A stretch of 64,000 bases of DNA, from positions 66,255 to 130,254 of the forward strand of contig FR886340.1 of the NCBI GenBank assembly GCA_000436535.1, written 5' to 3'. This stretch comes from Eubacterium sp. CAG:252. Lineage in GTDB: Bacteria > Bacillota > Clostridia > Lachnospirales > Lachnospiraceae. Below, piece after piece: positions 18,253 through 28,962 of the stretch. Both the position numbers and the translations under genes were made by a program. The notes under the pieces are model-generated. The model saw nothing but the letters and a program-made list of their open reading frames with translations, was not told where the DNA came from and ran no database searches. Positions within the stretch are counted from its first letter, which is position 1; the number at the start of each line of letters is the position of its first letter.

Positions 18253-19317
18253 ATGAGATATCCGGATTTTCTTGTGCAGGGCGGTACAGTAGGCTTCGTT
18301 GCACCTTCGTTTGGGTGTGCAACGGAGCCTTATATTACAGGCTTTAAAAAGGCACAGGATAGGTTAAAAAATATGGGGCTTAATATAGAAAACGGTCCTA
18401 ATGTATATGAGGCACAGGGCATAGGAATAAGCAATACACCACAGTTGTGTGGCAAAGAACTCACTGATATGTATGCCTCTGACAGCAATGATATTCTTAT
18501 ATCGTGCGGAGGTGGGGAGCTTATGTGTGAGATACTTGAGTATGTTGACTGGAATAAGGTAAAGGCGGCAAAGCCAAAGTGGTTTATGGGTTATTCTGAT
18601 AACACTAACTTTACATTTCTTCTTAATACCATAGCGGACACAGCAAGCATATATGGTCCATGTGCAGCAGCATTTGGCGCAGATGCACTTCACAGCTCAC
18701 ATAAAGATGCGCTGGATGTTCTTATGGGAAAGAAGCTTACAGTGAGCGGCTATGATATGTGGGAGAAGGAGTCTTTAAAATGTGAAGATAATCCTACACC
18801 AGAATATAATCTCACAGAAAATAAGATTTTAAAATGCTTTGTTGGTGATAAAGAGTGTGTAACTCCTGTAGCTGATATGGATGAAAGTACAGGCATACAT
18901 GTAAGCGGAAGAGTTGTCGGAGGCTGTATGGACTGCCTTGTTAATTTTCTTGGCACAGAGTTTGACTATGTTGATGAGTTTAATGAAAAATATAAGAATG
19001 ACGGAATTATCTGGTTTCTGGAAAGCTGCGACCTCAATGTATTTGCAATAAGAAGAGCTATGTGGCAGATGGAAAAGGCTGGCTGGTTTAAGTATGTCAA
19101 AGCATTTGTCATAGGAAGACCTTATGTATTCGGTCAGGAAATGATTGGGCTTGACCAGTATGGCGCAGTACTTGGAATTGCAGGCAGACACAATGTTCCT
19201 GTCATTATGGATGCCGATATAGGACACCTTCCACCATCTATGCCGGTTATAAGTGGTGCATATGCGGATGTATCGGTGGAAAAGGGCAATATAACATTTA
19301 AGTATTCACTTGTATAG
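18253..19317 (+). CDS. Peptidase family S66 (LD-carboxypeptidase / MccF-like)
   Basis: 354 aa, no signal peptide, cytoplasmic. N-terminus has GGTVGFVAPSFGC; the nucleophile Ser lies in WFMGYSDNT (about residue 115), the Glu in WFLESCD (about 256) and the His in DIGHLPPSMP (about 324), giving the Ser-His-Glu triad of S66 enzymes. Members recycle murein tetrapeptides (LdcA) or cleave microcin C-like nucleotide peptides (MccF). The length and the GGGELMCEILEYVDW region are nearer MccF-like proteins, but the substrate is not decidable. Confidence 0.9.
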   Translation: MRYPDFLVQGGTVGFVAPSFGCATEPYITGFKKAQDRLKNMGLNIENGPNVYEAQGIGISNTPQLCGKELTDMYASDSNDILISCGGGELMCEILEYVDWNKVKAAKPKWFMGYSDNTNFTFLLNTIADTASIYGPCAAAFGADALHSSHKDALDVLMGKKLTVSGYDMWEKESLKCEDNPTPEYNLTENKILKCFVGDKECVTPVADMDESTGIHVSGRVVGGCMDCLVNFLGTEFDYVDEFNEKYKNDGIIWFLESCDLNVFAIRRAMWQMEKAGWFKYVKAFVIGRPYVFGQEMIGLDQYGAVLGIAGRHNVPVIMDADIGHLPPSMPVISGAYADVSVEKGNITFKYSLV

Positions 19318-19363
19318 ATGGTAATATATTACGGCAAATACAGCTGTAGTATGTGATGCCAGC

Positions 19364-19392
19364 TTGCAATATGTATAAATATACTGTAAAAT
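19364..19392 (+). promoter_or_regulatory. Promoter and structured leader of leuCD
   Basis: TTGCAA (19364-19369), 17 bp, TAAAAT (19387-19392). It predicts a leader of about 120 nt containing TATGGTGT and ACACCATA that can pair around an inner TGCC/GGCA helix, before AAAGGAGG. No T-box core motif and no run of Leu codons is seen, so attenuation is only a possibility. Confidence 0.55.
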
Positions 19393-19522
19393 AAATGAGA
19401 TTAAGCATTAAATATATAAGTATGGTGTCAGTGCCAAAAAGTTGTCCGAGTCTGAAAGGCAATACTTTTAAACATAACACCATAAATATATACTTCGCGG
19501 ATAAAGGAGGATTTATAATATA

Positions 19523-20788
19523 ATGGGAATGACTATGACACAGAAAATTCTTGCAGCACATGCAGGTCTTTCTGAAGTTAAAGCAGGACAGTTGATTGAG
19601 GCAGACTTAGACCTTGTCCTTGGTAATGATATCACATCTCCAGTTGCTATCCATGAGATGGATAAGATGACTGTTAAGACAGTATTTGATAAGGATAAGA
19701 TAGCACTTGTGCCAGACCATTTTGTTCCTAATAAGGATATTAAATCAGCAGAGCACTGTAAGTGTGTGAGGGAATTTGCAGCAAAGCATGATATTACTAA
19801 TTACTTTGAAGTAGGCCAGATGGGTATTGAGCATGCACTTTTACCAGAGCAGGGACTTACAGTAGCAGGTGATGTTATCATAGGCGCTGATTCACATACA
19901 TGTACATATGGAGCACTTGGAGCATTTTCTACAGGTGTTGGTTCTACAGATATGGCAGCAGGTATGGCAACAGGCAAGGCATGGTTTAAAGTACCTTCAG
20001 CTATCAAGTTTAATCTTACAGGAAAGTTAAATAAGTGGGTAAGTGGTAAGGATGTTATTCTTCACATTATTGGTATGATAGGTGTTGATGGAGCACTTTA
20101 CAAGTCTATGGAATTCACAGGTCCGGGTGTATCAACACTTACTATGGATGACAGATTTACTATTGCCAATATGGCTATTGAAGCTGGTGGAAAGAATGGC
20201 ATCTTCCCAGTTGATGACCTTGCAAGGGAATATATGAAGGAACATTCAAAGAGACCATTTGTAGAGTACACAGCAGATGATGATGCAGAGTATGAGAAGG
20301 TATATGATATAGACCTCTCTACAATCAAGTCAACAGTTGCATTCCCACATCTTCCAGAGAATACACACACAGTTGACTCTATAGATGATATAAAGATAGA
20401 CCAGGTTGTTATCGGTTCTTGTACTAACGGACGTATTGACGACTTAAGATGTGCGGCTAAGATATTAGAAGGCAGAAAAGTAGCAAAGGGATTAAGAGTA
20501 ATTGTTATTCCTGCTACTCAGAAGATATATATGCAGGCTATTGAAGAAGGTCTTGTACAGACATTTATAAAGGCTGGAGCAGTTGTCAGCACACCTACAT
20601 GTGGTCCATGTCTTGGTGGTTATATGGGTATTCTTGCTGAGGGCGAGAGATGTGTATCAACAACTAACAGAAACTTTGTAGGACGTATGGGTCACGTTGA
20701 TTCTGAGATTTATCTTGCAAGTCCTGCCGTTGCAGCAGCAAGTGCAGTTACAGGTAAGATTAGCCAGCCATCTGAGCTTGGATTATAA
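19523..20788 (+). CDS. leuC: 3-isopropylmalate dehydratase large subunit
   Basis: Isomerises 2- to 3-isopropylmalate in leucine synthesis, with a 4Fe-4S cluster. 421 aa, the shorter form of the aconitase superfamily common in clostridia and archaea. Motifs: [40 protein letters not shown], cluster cysteines in GSCTNGR and PTCGPCLGG. The small subunit leuD follows after 94 bp. Some archaeal relatives act as homoaconitase, but the pairing with leuD and the nearby ilv genes favour leucine synthesis. Confidence 0.94.
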   Translation: MGMTMTQKILAAHAGLSEVKAGQLIEADLDLVLGNDITSPVAIHEMDKMTVKTVFDKDKIALVPDHFVPNKDIKSAEHCKCVREFAAKHDITNYFEVGQMGIEHALLPEQGLTVAGDVIIGADSHTCTYGALGAFSTGVGSTDMAAGMATGKAWFKVPSAIKFNLTGKLNKWVSGKDVILHIIGMIGVDGALYKSMEFTGPGVSTLTMDDRFTIANMAIEAGGKNGIFPVDDLAREYMKEHSKRPFVEYTADDDAEYEKVYDIDLSTIKSTVAFPHLPENTHTVDSIDDIKIDQVVIGSCTNGRIDDLRCAAKILEGRKVAKGLRVIVIPATQKIYMQAIEEGLVQTFIKAGAVVSTPTCGPCLGGYMGILAEGERCVSTTNRNFVGRMGHVDSEIYLASPAVAAASAVTGKISQPSELGL

Positions 20789-20882
20789 TATCTGTCAGGA
20801 CATTGCTGCGTTGAGGCAGTGCATGGACAGATAGTAGTTAATAATTATAATTGTGTATAAATGCACAGGAATCGAGGAGTAT

Positions 20883-21368
20883 ATGAAAGCAGAAGGAAGA
20901 GTTTTTAAGTTCGGCGATAATGTAGATACAGACGTTATCATTCCTGCAAGATATCTTAATTCTTCAGATCCAGCAGAGCTTGCTACTCACTGTATGGAGG
21001 ATATCGATAAGGATTTCGTTAAAAATGTAAAAAAAGGCGACATTATTGTTGCTAACAAGAACTTTGGATGTGGTTCTTCAAGAGAGCATGCGCCTATAGC
21101 TATCAAGGCAGCAGGTGTAAGCTGTGTTATTGCAGAGACATTTGCAAGAATATTCTACAGGAATTCAATTAATATAGGTCTTCCTATTATTGAATGTCCA
21201 GAGGCTGCAAAGGCTATTAATGCCGGTGATGATGTGGCTATCGACTTTGACAGCGGTGTTATTACTGACAAGACAACAGGTCAGACATTCCAGGGTCAGG
21301 CGTTCCCTGAGTTTATGCAGAAGATTATTAAAGCTGAGGGACTTGTTAATTATATCAATAATAAATAA
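20883..21368 (+). CDS. leuD: 3-isopropylmalate dehydratase small subunit
   Basis: 161 aa swivelling domain that completes the active site of LeuC. Motifs: [39 protein letters not shown] and [15 protein letters not shown] set the start at ATG 20883, 4 nt after GAGGAG; an in-frame ATG at 20853 lacks such a site and adds a non-conserved decapeptide. leuA and leuB are not in the window. A 141-bp palindromic element lies 35 bp past the stop. Confidence 0.95.
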   Translation: MKAEGRVFKFGDNVDTDVIIPARYLNSSDPAELATHCMEDIDKDFVKNVKKGDIIVANKNFGCGSSREHAPIAIKAAGVSCVIAETFARIFYRNSINIGLPIIECPEAAKAINAGDDVAIDFDSGVITDKTTGQTFQGQAFPEFMQKIIKAEGLVNYINNK

Positions 21369-21403
21369 TGTGGTCTGAAAATAAAAAGTATTGACGAACG
21401 GAC

Positions 21404-21544
21404 GACATATAATAAGTGGGTGCCTGTAGTACTGACGGTATTCGATGCCAGAAGCTTCAATTGGATATTTCTAAGACTTTTCACAATTGAACTTCAAGTG
21501 CATCTCACACTGTCAGCACTGCAGGCACCCGCTTATTCTATGTC
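21404..21544. repeat. 141-bp imperfect palindromic element downstream of leuD
   Basis: The two halves are imperfect reverse complements over about 60 bp each: outer GACATATAATAAG pairs with CTTATTCTATGTC, then GGGTGCCTG with CAGGCACCC, CTGAC with GTCAG, GATGC with GCATC, and CTTCAATTG with CAATTGAA near the tip. Several mismatches would be G-U in RNA. There is no T-tract, so it is not a standard terminator. It resembles a palindromic repeat or MITE-like unit, or a large structured RNA. A short open frame inside it is not believable. Confidence 0.75.
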
Positions 21545-21631
21545 TGGGGTTGGCAGGGGAGTATTTTCTTTATTAGTAATTTATGAAAAATGTTGTATTT
21601 ATGGCTTATGTATTATAATAGGCTTGACTGA

Positions 21632-22453
21632 TTAAAGTTTCTTTATATAGTCCACCAATTTTCTTGATATTTTAACATTGTTATATGTGGCGGCGTATGT
21701 GATGTGGGATATGTCTTCGATGTAGTTTCTTGTGTAGGCTACAGGGAATACGGGCTCTAACATATCAGCAGCTTTGTTGTAGGCTATGGCAGCTTCGTAT
21801 TCGGTGCTGTAGGTTCCTATTATAAAATCGCCATTGATGTGTATGCGGCTCTGGAACATTATACGTCCGTTTTTTTCAATATGGCTGACTCCGTTGTATT
21901 TGTTGATGACACATACATTTTCATAGCGGAAATCGTGTTCATCACCATTGCGGAAAATGTAGTCTTTTCCCTTGACGGAGTGGTTTCGTATGCCAAATCT
22001 TGCAAGTATGCTTGTCTGCATACCATAATCGTTGACGAAGTAGTATCCACCACGGCACATAATAGTGTGATGGGAATAATAAAAAAGGTCATCTGTTGAG
22101 AAGATAAGAGTAGTTTCCGGTGTAAGAAAATATAAGAATAACTTATCGCAAAGGTATATAGGAGTTTTTATGTATATGCCATTGTCGCGGAAGTTGATAA
22201 GACTTATAAACTTGGCATATGGAAAAGGTACAGGATAATCCTTAAGCAGTTCATAGGATGTTGTGTGAAGATCGGCATCAATATAATATATATCGGGCTT
22301 TGATATTATATCGCAGGCTGTGATGTATGCCATAGAAGCAAGTTCCTCACTGTCATAGCTGCCTATGCTTATATGCTTATTTTTATATGTTATAGAAACT
22401 CTGTAATATACAGAACCATCCTTTTTAGTTGCGTTATAAACTCCTGTAGTCAA
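21632..22453 (-). CDS. AP2-domain protein with HNH-endonuclease-like middle part
   Basis: 273 aa, starting with TTG at 22453 (8 nt after AGGAGA). Two AP2-like DNA-binding segments are seen: residues about 4-50 (GVYNATKKDGSVYYRVSITY, IGSYDSEELASMAYITA) and about 205-250 (GVSHIEKNGRIMFQSRI, IGTYSTEYEAAIAYNKAAD). Between them, YIFRNGDEHDFRYENVCVIN resembles the C-terminal portion of HNH homing-endonuclease cores (the xGDxxxxRxxNLxxxx pattern), but the metal-binding His/Asn set is not clearly intact. It may be a domesticated or decayed homing-type endonuclease turned DNA-binding protein. The gene stands alone, flanked by palindromic elements on both sides. Confidence 0.72.
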   Translation of the reverse strand: MTTGVYNATKKDGSVYYRVSITYKNKHISIGSYDSEELASMAYITACDIISKPDIYYIDADLHTTSYELLKDYPVPFPYAKFISLINFRDNGIYIKTPIYLCDKLFLYFLTPETTLIFSTDDLFYYSHHTIMCRGGYYFVNDYGMQTSILARFGIRNHSVKGKDYIFRNGDEHDFRYENVCVINKYNGVSHIEKNGRIMFQSRIHINGDFIIGTYSTEYEAAIAYNKAADMLEPVFPVAYTRNYIEDISHITYAATYNNVKISRKLVDYIKKL

Positions 22454-22503
22454 TATTGTAATCTCCTTTTTATGGGTACCTATCAGGTTGTGAATGACTT
22501 AAG

Positions 22504-22643
22504 TAATCGTACAGAGCCAGTCTCGAAAAAGCTACGCATTTTCTCGATGAGGCGTATCCGCCATATAAAATCTGCTAAATACCCATAAAAATGCAAGCAT
22601 TTTTATGGGTATCTATCAGATTTTGCATGGCTCTGAACGATAA
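22504..22643. repeat. Folded repeat element upstream of the AP2 gene
   Basis: Nested inverted repeats. An outer stem joins TCGTACAGAGCCA (about 22507-22519) and TGGCTCTGAACGA (22628-22640). Inside is a near-perfect hairpin (22567-22624) with arms AAAATCTG and ATACCCATAAAAATGC, their complements, and a 2-nt tip. In addition, the sequence at 22467-22496 (TTTTTATGGGTACCTATCAG) is repeated directly at 22600-22619, so two alternative folds are possible. It occupies much of the 427-bp gap 22454-22880. Confidence 0.7.
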
Positions 22644-22815
22644 CACATTATAAGATAAAATTAGCAATAATTCAATATACCTATTGTTTTTCATATCATT
22701 CCTGTTGTATAATGTTTTCTGTTTAAAGTATTTTTAGCAGGAATTCGGTTTACGATGTTTTTGCTGCCGGATTTGCCAGATGTTTTCTGGTATATACATA
22801 TACATTTATTTTATA

Positions 22816-22836
22816 TGTATACAGGTGGTGTATACA
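22816..22836. promoter_or_regulatory. Inverted repeat before thrC, possible operator
   Basis: TGTATAC (22816-22822), 7 bp, GTATACA (22830-22836), about 45 bp before the thrC start. A candidate promoter (TTGTTT, 18 bp, TATAAT at about 22708-22713) lies roughly 100 bp upstream, so the repeat would sit in the leader. Regulator unknown. Confidence 0.4.
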
Positions 22837-22880
22837 ATCGGACGGGGTTCACTCCAATAAATAAAAAGGTGGAATAAGAT

Positions 22881-24368
22881 ATGAGTTTATTTTACAGAAG
22901 TACAAGGGATGATAGTGTAAGAGTAACAGCTTCACAGGCTATATTAAAGGGACTTGCTCCAGATGGTGGATTATTTGTACCTGAATCAATTCCTTCATTA
23001 GATAAGAGCTTAGAAGAACTTTCAAAGATGTCTTATAAGGAAGTTGCTTACGAGGTTATGAAGCTTATGCTTGATGACTTCACAGAAGAAGAATTAAAGA
23101 ACTGTATCGATAAGGCTTATGATTCTAAGTTTGATACTGAGGAGATTGCACCATTAGTTAAGGCAGAGGGTGCATATTTCTTAGAGTTATTCCATGGCGC
23201 AACTATTGCGTTTAAAGATATGGCTTTATCTATATTACCACACTTACTTACAACATCAGCTAAGAAGAATGATGTTAAAAATGAAATAGTAATACTTACA
23301 GCAACATCAGGAGATACAGGTAAAGCTGCTCTTGCAGGTTTTGCAGATGTTCCGGGAACAAGAATTGTTGTATTCTATCCTAAGAACGGTGTAAGTCCTA
23401 TTCAGGAGAAGCAGATGGTTACACAGAAGGGCGCTAACACTCACGTAATCGGAATTAAAGGTAACTTCGATGATGCACAGACAGGTGTTAAGAATATATT
23501 TGGCAATAAGGAACTTGAAAAGGTTATGAATGATGCCGGCTTCCAGTTCTCATCAGCTAACTCAATCAATATAGGCCGTCTTGTGCCACAGATTGTATAT
23601 TATGTATATGCATACGCAAGACTTCTTGCCAATGGTGAGATAAAGGAAGGCGAGAAGATTAATGCTGTAGTTCCTACTGGTAACTTTGGAAATATTCTTG
23701 CTGCATTTTATGCTAAGAATATGGGACTTCCTATTAATAAGCTTATATGTGCTTCTAATGAGAATAAAGTATTATACGATTTCTTTACAACAGGTGAATA
23801 TGACAGAAACAGAGATTTTGTTCTTACAACATCACCATCTATGGATATTCTTATTTCAAGCAACCTTGAAAGACTTATCTATAGAATAGCAGGCAACAGC
23901 GCTAAGAAGAACAGTGAACTTATGGCTTCACTTAAAGAAACAGGCAAGTATGAGATTACAGAGGATATGAAGGCACAGCTTTCAGACTTCTATGGCAACT
24001 ATGCTACAGAGGCAGAAGATGCTGCTACTATAAAGGAACTTTATGAAACATGCGGATACGTTATAGATACTCACACAGCAGTAGCTGCAGCTGTTTACAA
24101 CAAGTATAAAGCAGATACTAAGGATGATACTAAGACAGTCATAGCATCAACAGCAAGCCCATATAAGTTCACAAGAAGTGTAATGGAGGCTATTGACCCT
24201 AAGTATGCTTCTATGGGTGACTTTGAACTTGTTGACAAGTTAAGCGAACTTGCAAAGGTAAAGGTTCCTAATGCTATTGAAGAAATCAGAACAGCTCCAG
24301 TACTTCACAATACAGTATGCGAAGTAAGTGAGATGACAAATGAAGTTAAGAAGTTTCTTGGTATCTGA
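22881..24368 (+). CDS. thrC: Threonine synthase
   Basis: PLP-dependent conversion of O-phosphohomoserine to threonine. 495 aa, the longer form with an N-terminal extension domain (MSLFYRSTRDDSVRVTASQA; LAPDGGLFVPESIP). The PLP lysine is in FHGATIAFKDMALSI; TATSGDTGKAALAGF and PTGNFGNILAAFYAKNMG are the phosphate- and cofactor-binding loops. Ribosome binding site AAAGGTGG. It stands as a single gene closed by a strong terminator, with hsk and hom absent from this window. Confidence 0.96.
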   Translation: MSLFYRSTRDDSVRVTASQAILKGLAPDGGLFVPESIPSLDKSLEELSKMSYKEVAYEVMKLMLDDFTEEELKNCIDKAYDSKFDTEEIAPLVKAEGAYFLELFHGATIAFKDMALSILPHLLTTSAKKNDVKNEIVILTATSGDTGKAALAGFADVPGTRIVVFYPKNGVSPIQEKQMVTQKGANTHVIGIKGNFDDAQTGVKNIFGNKELEKVMNDAGFQFSSANSINIGRLVPQIVYYVYAYARLLANGEIKEGEKINAVVPTGNFGNILAAFYAKNMGLPINKLICASNENKVLYDFFTTGEYDRNRDFVLTTSPSMDILISSNLERLIYRIAGNSAKKNSELMASLKETGKYEITEDMKAQLSDFYGNYATEAEDAATIKELYETCGYVIDTHTAVAAAVYNKYKADTKDDTKTVIASTASPYKFTRSVMEAIDPKYASMGDFELVDKLSELAKVKVPNAIEEIRTAPVLHNTVCEVSEMTNEVKKFLGI

Positions 24369-24549
24369 TTAGCATAACTGAAAATGCTGCAGTTACGAAG
24401 ATAACATTATCTTTCCGGTCGGTTTAGCAGATAAAGTAGTGTAAAAGTATTTATTTATGTGCAGGCTTGATAAGGAATAATGGGTTCTGGATTTTACCAG
24501 AGGATAAGGATTAGAGCAGAATAATTATGATAGAATAGATAAGAAAAAG

Positions 24550-24578
24550 GGTCTGGCAGTAAATTGCCAGACCTTTTT
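24550..24578 (+). terminator. Rho-independent terminator, thrC side
   Basis: GGTCTGGCA, loop GTAAAT, TGCCAGACC, then TTTTT: a perfect 9-bp stem, 180 bp after the thrC stop. The bases between the thrC stop and this hairpin, and from 24579 to 24837, show no gene. That second stretch has a weak GGTTCT/AGAACC stem around a G-rich run near 24730-24753 and is otherwise AT-rich. Confidence 0.92.
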
Positions 24579-24837
24579 AGTTAGATAATAGAGAATAGTT
24601 TAGTATATAATAAATAGTTAAGATATAAAGAAACTATATATTTTAATGCAAAACTATAACAATCTGATAGCTTATGAATGAGCATAGCGTGATTGCTAAT
24701 TAACAGGAAGGTTCTTTGTCAAGGGTGGGGGAAGGATTAGAACCAACAGGAATAGTCAAATAACACAGTAAGATTAATGCGAATATAGTTCATTAATAAA
24801 GTTTATAATTTATTTATAGAAAAAATCAAATTAGTTG

Positions 24838-24906
24838 TTGACATACCACTTGCAAAGTGATACCTTAATTATGTTGATATTAGCACTCCAGATAAATGAG
24901 TGCTAA
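24838..24906 (+). promoter_or_regulatory. Heat-shock promoter with perfect CIRCE element
   Basis: TTAGCACTC (24880-24888), 9 bp, GAGTGCTAA (24898-24906) is an exact CIRCE operator, the HrcA binding site. It lies just after TTGACA (24838-24843) and a weak -10 region (about 24861-24870), and ends 23 bp before the hrcA start, so HrcA should repress its own operon. Confidence 0.95.
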
Positions 24907-24929
24907 CAACAAAAAAAGGAGGTTATGTC

Positions 24930-26051
24930 ATGGCACTTGATGAACAGCTTGATGAGCGTAAAGTAAAGATACTTAAGGCAGTCATTAAGAATTATCTGGA
25001 AACTGGCGAACCGGTAGGTTCAAGAACAATCTCTAAGTTTACAGACATGAAGCTTAGCTCAGCTACTATCAGGAATGAGATGGCAGACCTTGAAGAACTT
25101 GGATATATAGTACAGCCACATACTTCAGCAGGTAGAATACCTACAGATAAAGGTTACCGTTTCTATGTTGATGATATGATGTCAGAAAAGGAAAAGAATA
25201 TCACAGACAGGGAAACTGAGGTGGCATCAAGGGAAAGTGAGATGGCTTCTAAGGAGGCAGAGCTTTCAACCATGAAGGATGCTCTTGGTGAAAAGGTTGA
25301 GAGAGTTGAAGAGTTACTTCAGAATGTTGCCAAGGTGTTAGCCAAGGATACGAATTATGCGACTATGGTAACATCGCCTAAGGTAACAGGCAACAAGTTA
25401 AAGTTCGTACAGCTGTCACAGCTTGAGTCTGATAAGATATTAGCTGTAATAGTCATGGAGGGTAACCTTATAAGAAATAAGGTTATAACAGTTAGTGAGG
25501 ATCTGTCGCAGGAGAATCTGTTAAAGCTTAACATTCTTCTTAACACAACACTTACAGGACTTACCCTTGAGCAGATGAACTTAAGTATTGTTTCCAAGAT
25601 GGAGAATCAGGCAGGTGAACATATTAAACTTGTCAAAGAGGTTCTTGATGCAATAGTAGAAACCATAAACAGTGCAGATGATCTTAAGATATACACAAGT
25701 GGTGCTACTAATATATTTAAGTATCCAGAACTTAGTGATTCAACTAAAGCAAGTGAGCTTATATATGCCCTGGAAGAAAAACAGAGCTTATCAGACCTGG
25801 TGGTTGATGATGATGCAGCAGGTCAGGAAAGCGATGGCAGTTCTAACCATGGGATTCAGGTATATATAGGAAATGAAACACCGGTTGAGTCCATGAAAGA
25901 CTGCAGCGTTGTCACAGCAACATATGAGCTGCAGGATGGCATGAAAGGAACAATCGGAATCATCGGACCTAAGCGTATGGATTATGAAAAGGTTGTAGAA
26001 ACCTTGAAGAATATGAGAACGCAGTTAGATGATGTATTCAAGAAATCATAG
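24930..26051 (+). CDS. hrcA: Heat-inducible transcription repressor HrcA
   Basis: Represses the class I heat-shock operon through CIRCE and is relieved when GroEL is occupied by unfolded protein. 373 aa from ATG 24930 (AAAGGAGG 8 nt before); an in-frame GTG at 24900 lies within the CIRCE box and is rejected. N-terminal winged helix (ILKAVIKNYLETGEPVGSRT; SSATIRNEMADLEELGYI; PHTSAGRIPTDKGYRFYVD), then the GAF-like inserted-dimerisation part. It is longer than usual (about 340 aa) because of a charged, repeat-like helix at about residues 80-120 (DRETEVASRESEMASKEAEL). Confidence 0.96.
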   Translation: MALDEQLDERKVKILKAVIKNYLETGEPVGSRTISKFTDMKLSSATIRNEMADLEELGYIVQPHTSAGRIPTDKGYRFYVDDMMSEKEKNITDRETEVASRESEMASKEAELSTMKDALGEKVERVEELLQNVAKVLAKDTNYATMVTSPKVTGNKLKFVQLSQLESDKILAVIVMEGNLIRNKVITVSEDLSQENLLKLNILLNTTLTGLTLEQMNLSIVSKMENQAGEHIKLVKEVLDAIVETINSADDLKIYTSGATNIFKYPELSDSTKASELIYALEEKQSLSDLVVDDDAAGQESDGSSNHGIQVYIGNETPVESMKDCSVVTATYELQDGMKGTIGIIGPKRMDYEKVVETLKNMRTQLDDVFKKS

Positions 26052-26067
26052 AAAGGTGAGGAGTTAA

Positions 26068-26742
26068 GTGTCTAAGAAGGAAAAAAACATGAATAATGTT
26101 GAAGAAAAAGATATAAAGAAAGCAGACAATGAAGCAGCTGATACAACAACAGATGCCAATGCTGCTAACACAGATAATAAAGACGCTGATACTGTAGAAA
26201 CTCAGGGCTCATCCGACGCAGATGTGAAGGAGGACGGACAGTCTTTCAACGCAAGTGATGCGAAGGGAGCGGAGGAAACAGTTGATATAAATAATAATAA
26301 AAAGGACCAGAAGGACGCTGTTATAGAAGATCTGAATGACAGATTAAAGCGTCAGATGGCTGAGTTTGACAACTACAGAAAGCGTACTGACAAAGAAAAG
26401 TCAGCAATGTTTGAGATGGGAGCATCGGATGTTATAAAGAAGTTACTTCCGATAGTTGATAATTTTGAACGAGGCTTTAAGTCAGTAACAGAGGAAGAGT
26501 TACAGACACCATTTGCCAAAGGCATGGATATGGTTTATAAGCAGACTATGAAAATGCTTGAAGACTTACAGGTTAAGCCGATAGAGGCACTTGGTTCTGA
26601 GTTTAACCCGGATTTCCATAATGCAGTAATGCATGTGGAGGATGATTCACAGGGTGAGAATATCATCGTGGAAGAGTTCGAGAAGGGTTACACATATAGA
26701 GATGTGGTTATCCGCCACAGCATGGTAAAGGTTGCTAACTAA
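26068..26742 (+). CDS. grpE: Nucleotide exchange factor GrpE
   Basis: Releases ADP from DnaK. 224 aa. The first about 85 residues are a disordered acidic Ala/Asp/Asn-rich tail; then come the long dimer helix (DLNDRLKRQMAEFDNYRKRTDKE) and the beta-wing (FNPDFHNAVMHVEDD; ENIIVEEFEKGYTYRDVVIRHSMVKVAN), all typical. Start GTG 26068 is 4 nt after GAGGAG; ATG 26089 with AAGGA upstream is a possible alternative. Lies 16 bp after hrcA in the same operon. Confidence 0.95.
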   Translation: MSKKEKNMNNVEEKDIKKADNEAADTTTDANAANTDNKDADTVETQGSSDADVKEDGQSFNASDAKGAEETVDINNNKKDQKDAVIEDLNDRLKRQMAEFDNYRKRTDKEKSAMFEMGASDVIKKLLPIVDNFERGFKSVTEEELQTPFAKGMDMVYKQTMKMLEDLQVKPIEALGSEFNPDFHNAVMHVEDDSQGENIIVEEFEKGYTYRDVVIRHSMVKVAN

Positions 26743-26937
26743 CAGGCATGGCAGAGGTTTTATATATAAGCATGGCTGAAACGATACATCAGAATATGTA
26801 GTTGATGTGTATAAGGTTTGAGCTTTTACCATAAACAAGATATGTAATAGTTATTATGAAGTCAGCTGTTAATCTGGTTTGACAGAAAGACTTACAAATA
26901 ACACATACATTTAATATTTTGACAGTGTGCTGTATAA

Positions 26938-28845
<1,908 letters not shown>

Positions 28846-28898
28846 TTAAGTGATATATGATTGAATCTATAATTTGTTATGCATTATAGATGAAATCA

Positions 28899-28939
28899 GA
28901 AAGGAAGTCAGGTCTCTATAAGGGGACCTGACTCCTTTC
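28899..28939 (+). terminator. Hairpin between dnaK and dnaJ
   Basis: GAAAGGAAGTCAGGTC (28899-28914) pairs with GACCTGACTCCTTTC (28925-28939), about 15 bp with one bulge and a 10-nt loop. No T-run follows. It more likely protects the dnaK mRNA 3' end or reduces read-through into dnaJ than terminates fully. Confidence 0.7.
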
Positions 28940-28962
28940 GGGTATAGAAAGGCGGAACCTAT

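Noticed and set aside
19395..19523. Frame through the leuC leader that could be a leader peptide
   Set aside because: Its ATG adjoins the -10 box, there is no ribosome binding site, and it is not rich in leucine codons.
21420..21635. 71-codon frame after leuD
   Set aside because: Lies almost wholly in the 141-bp palindrome and has no start signal.
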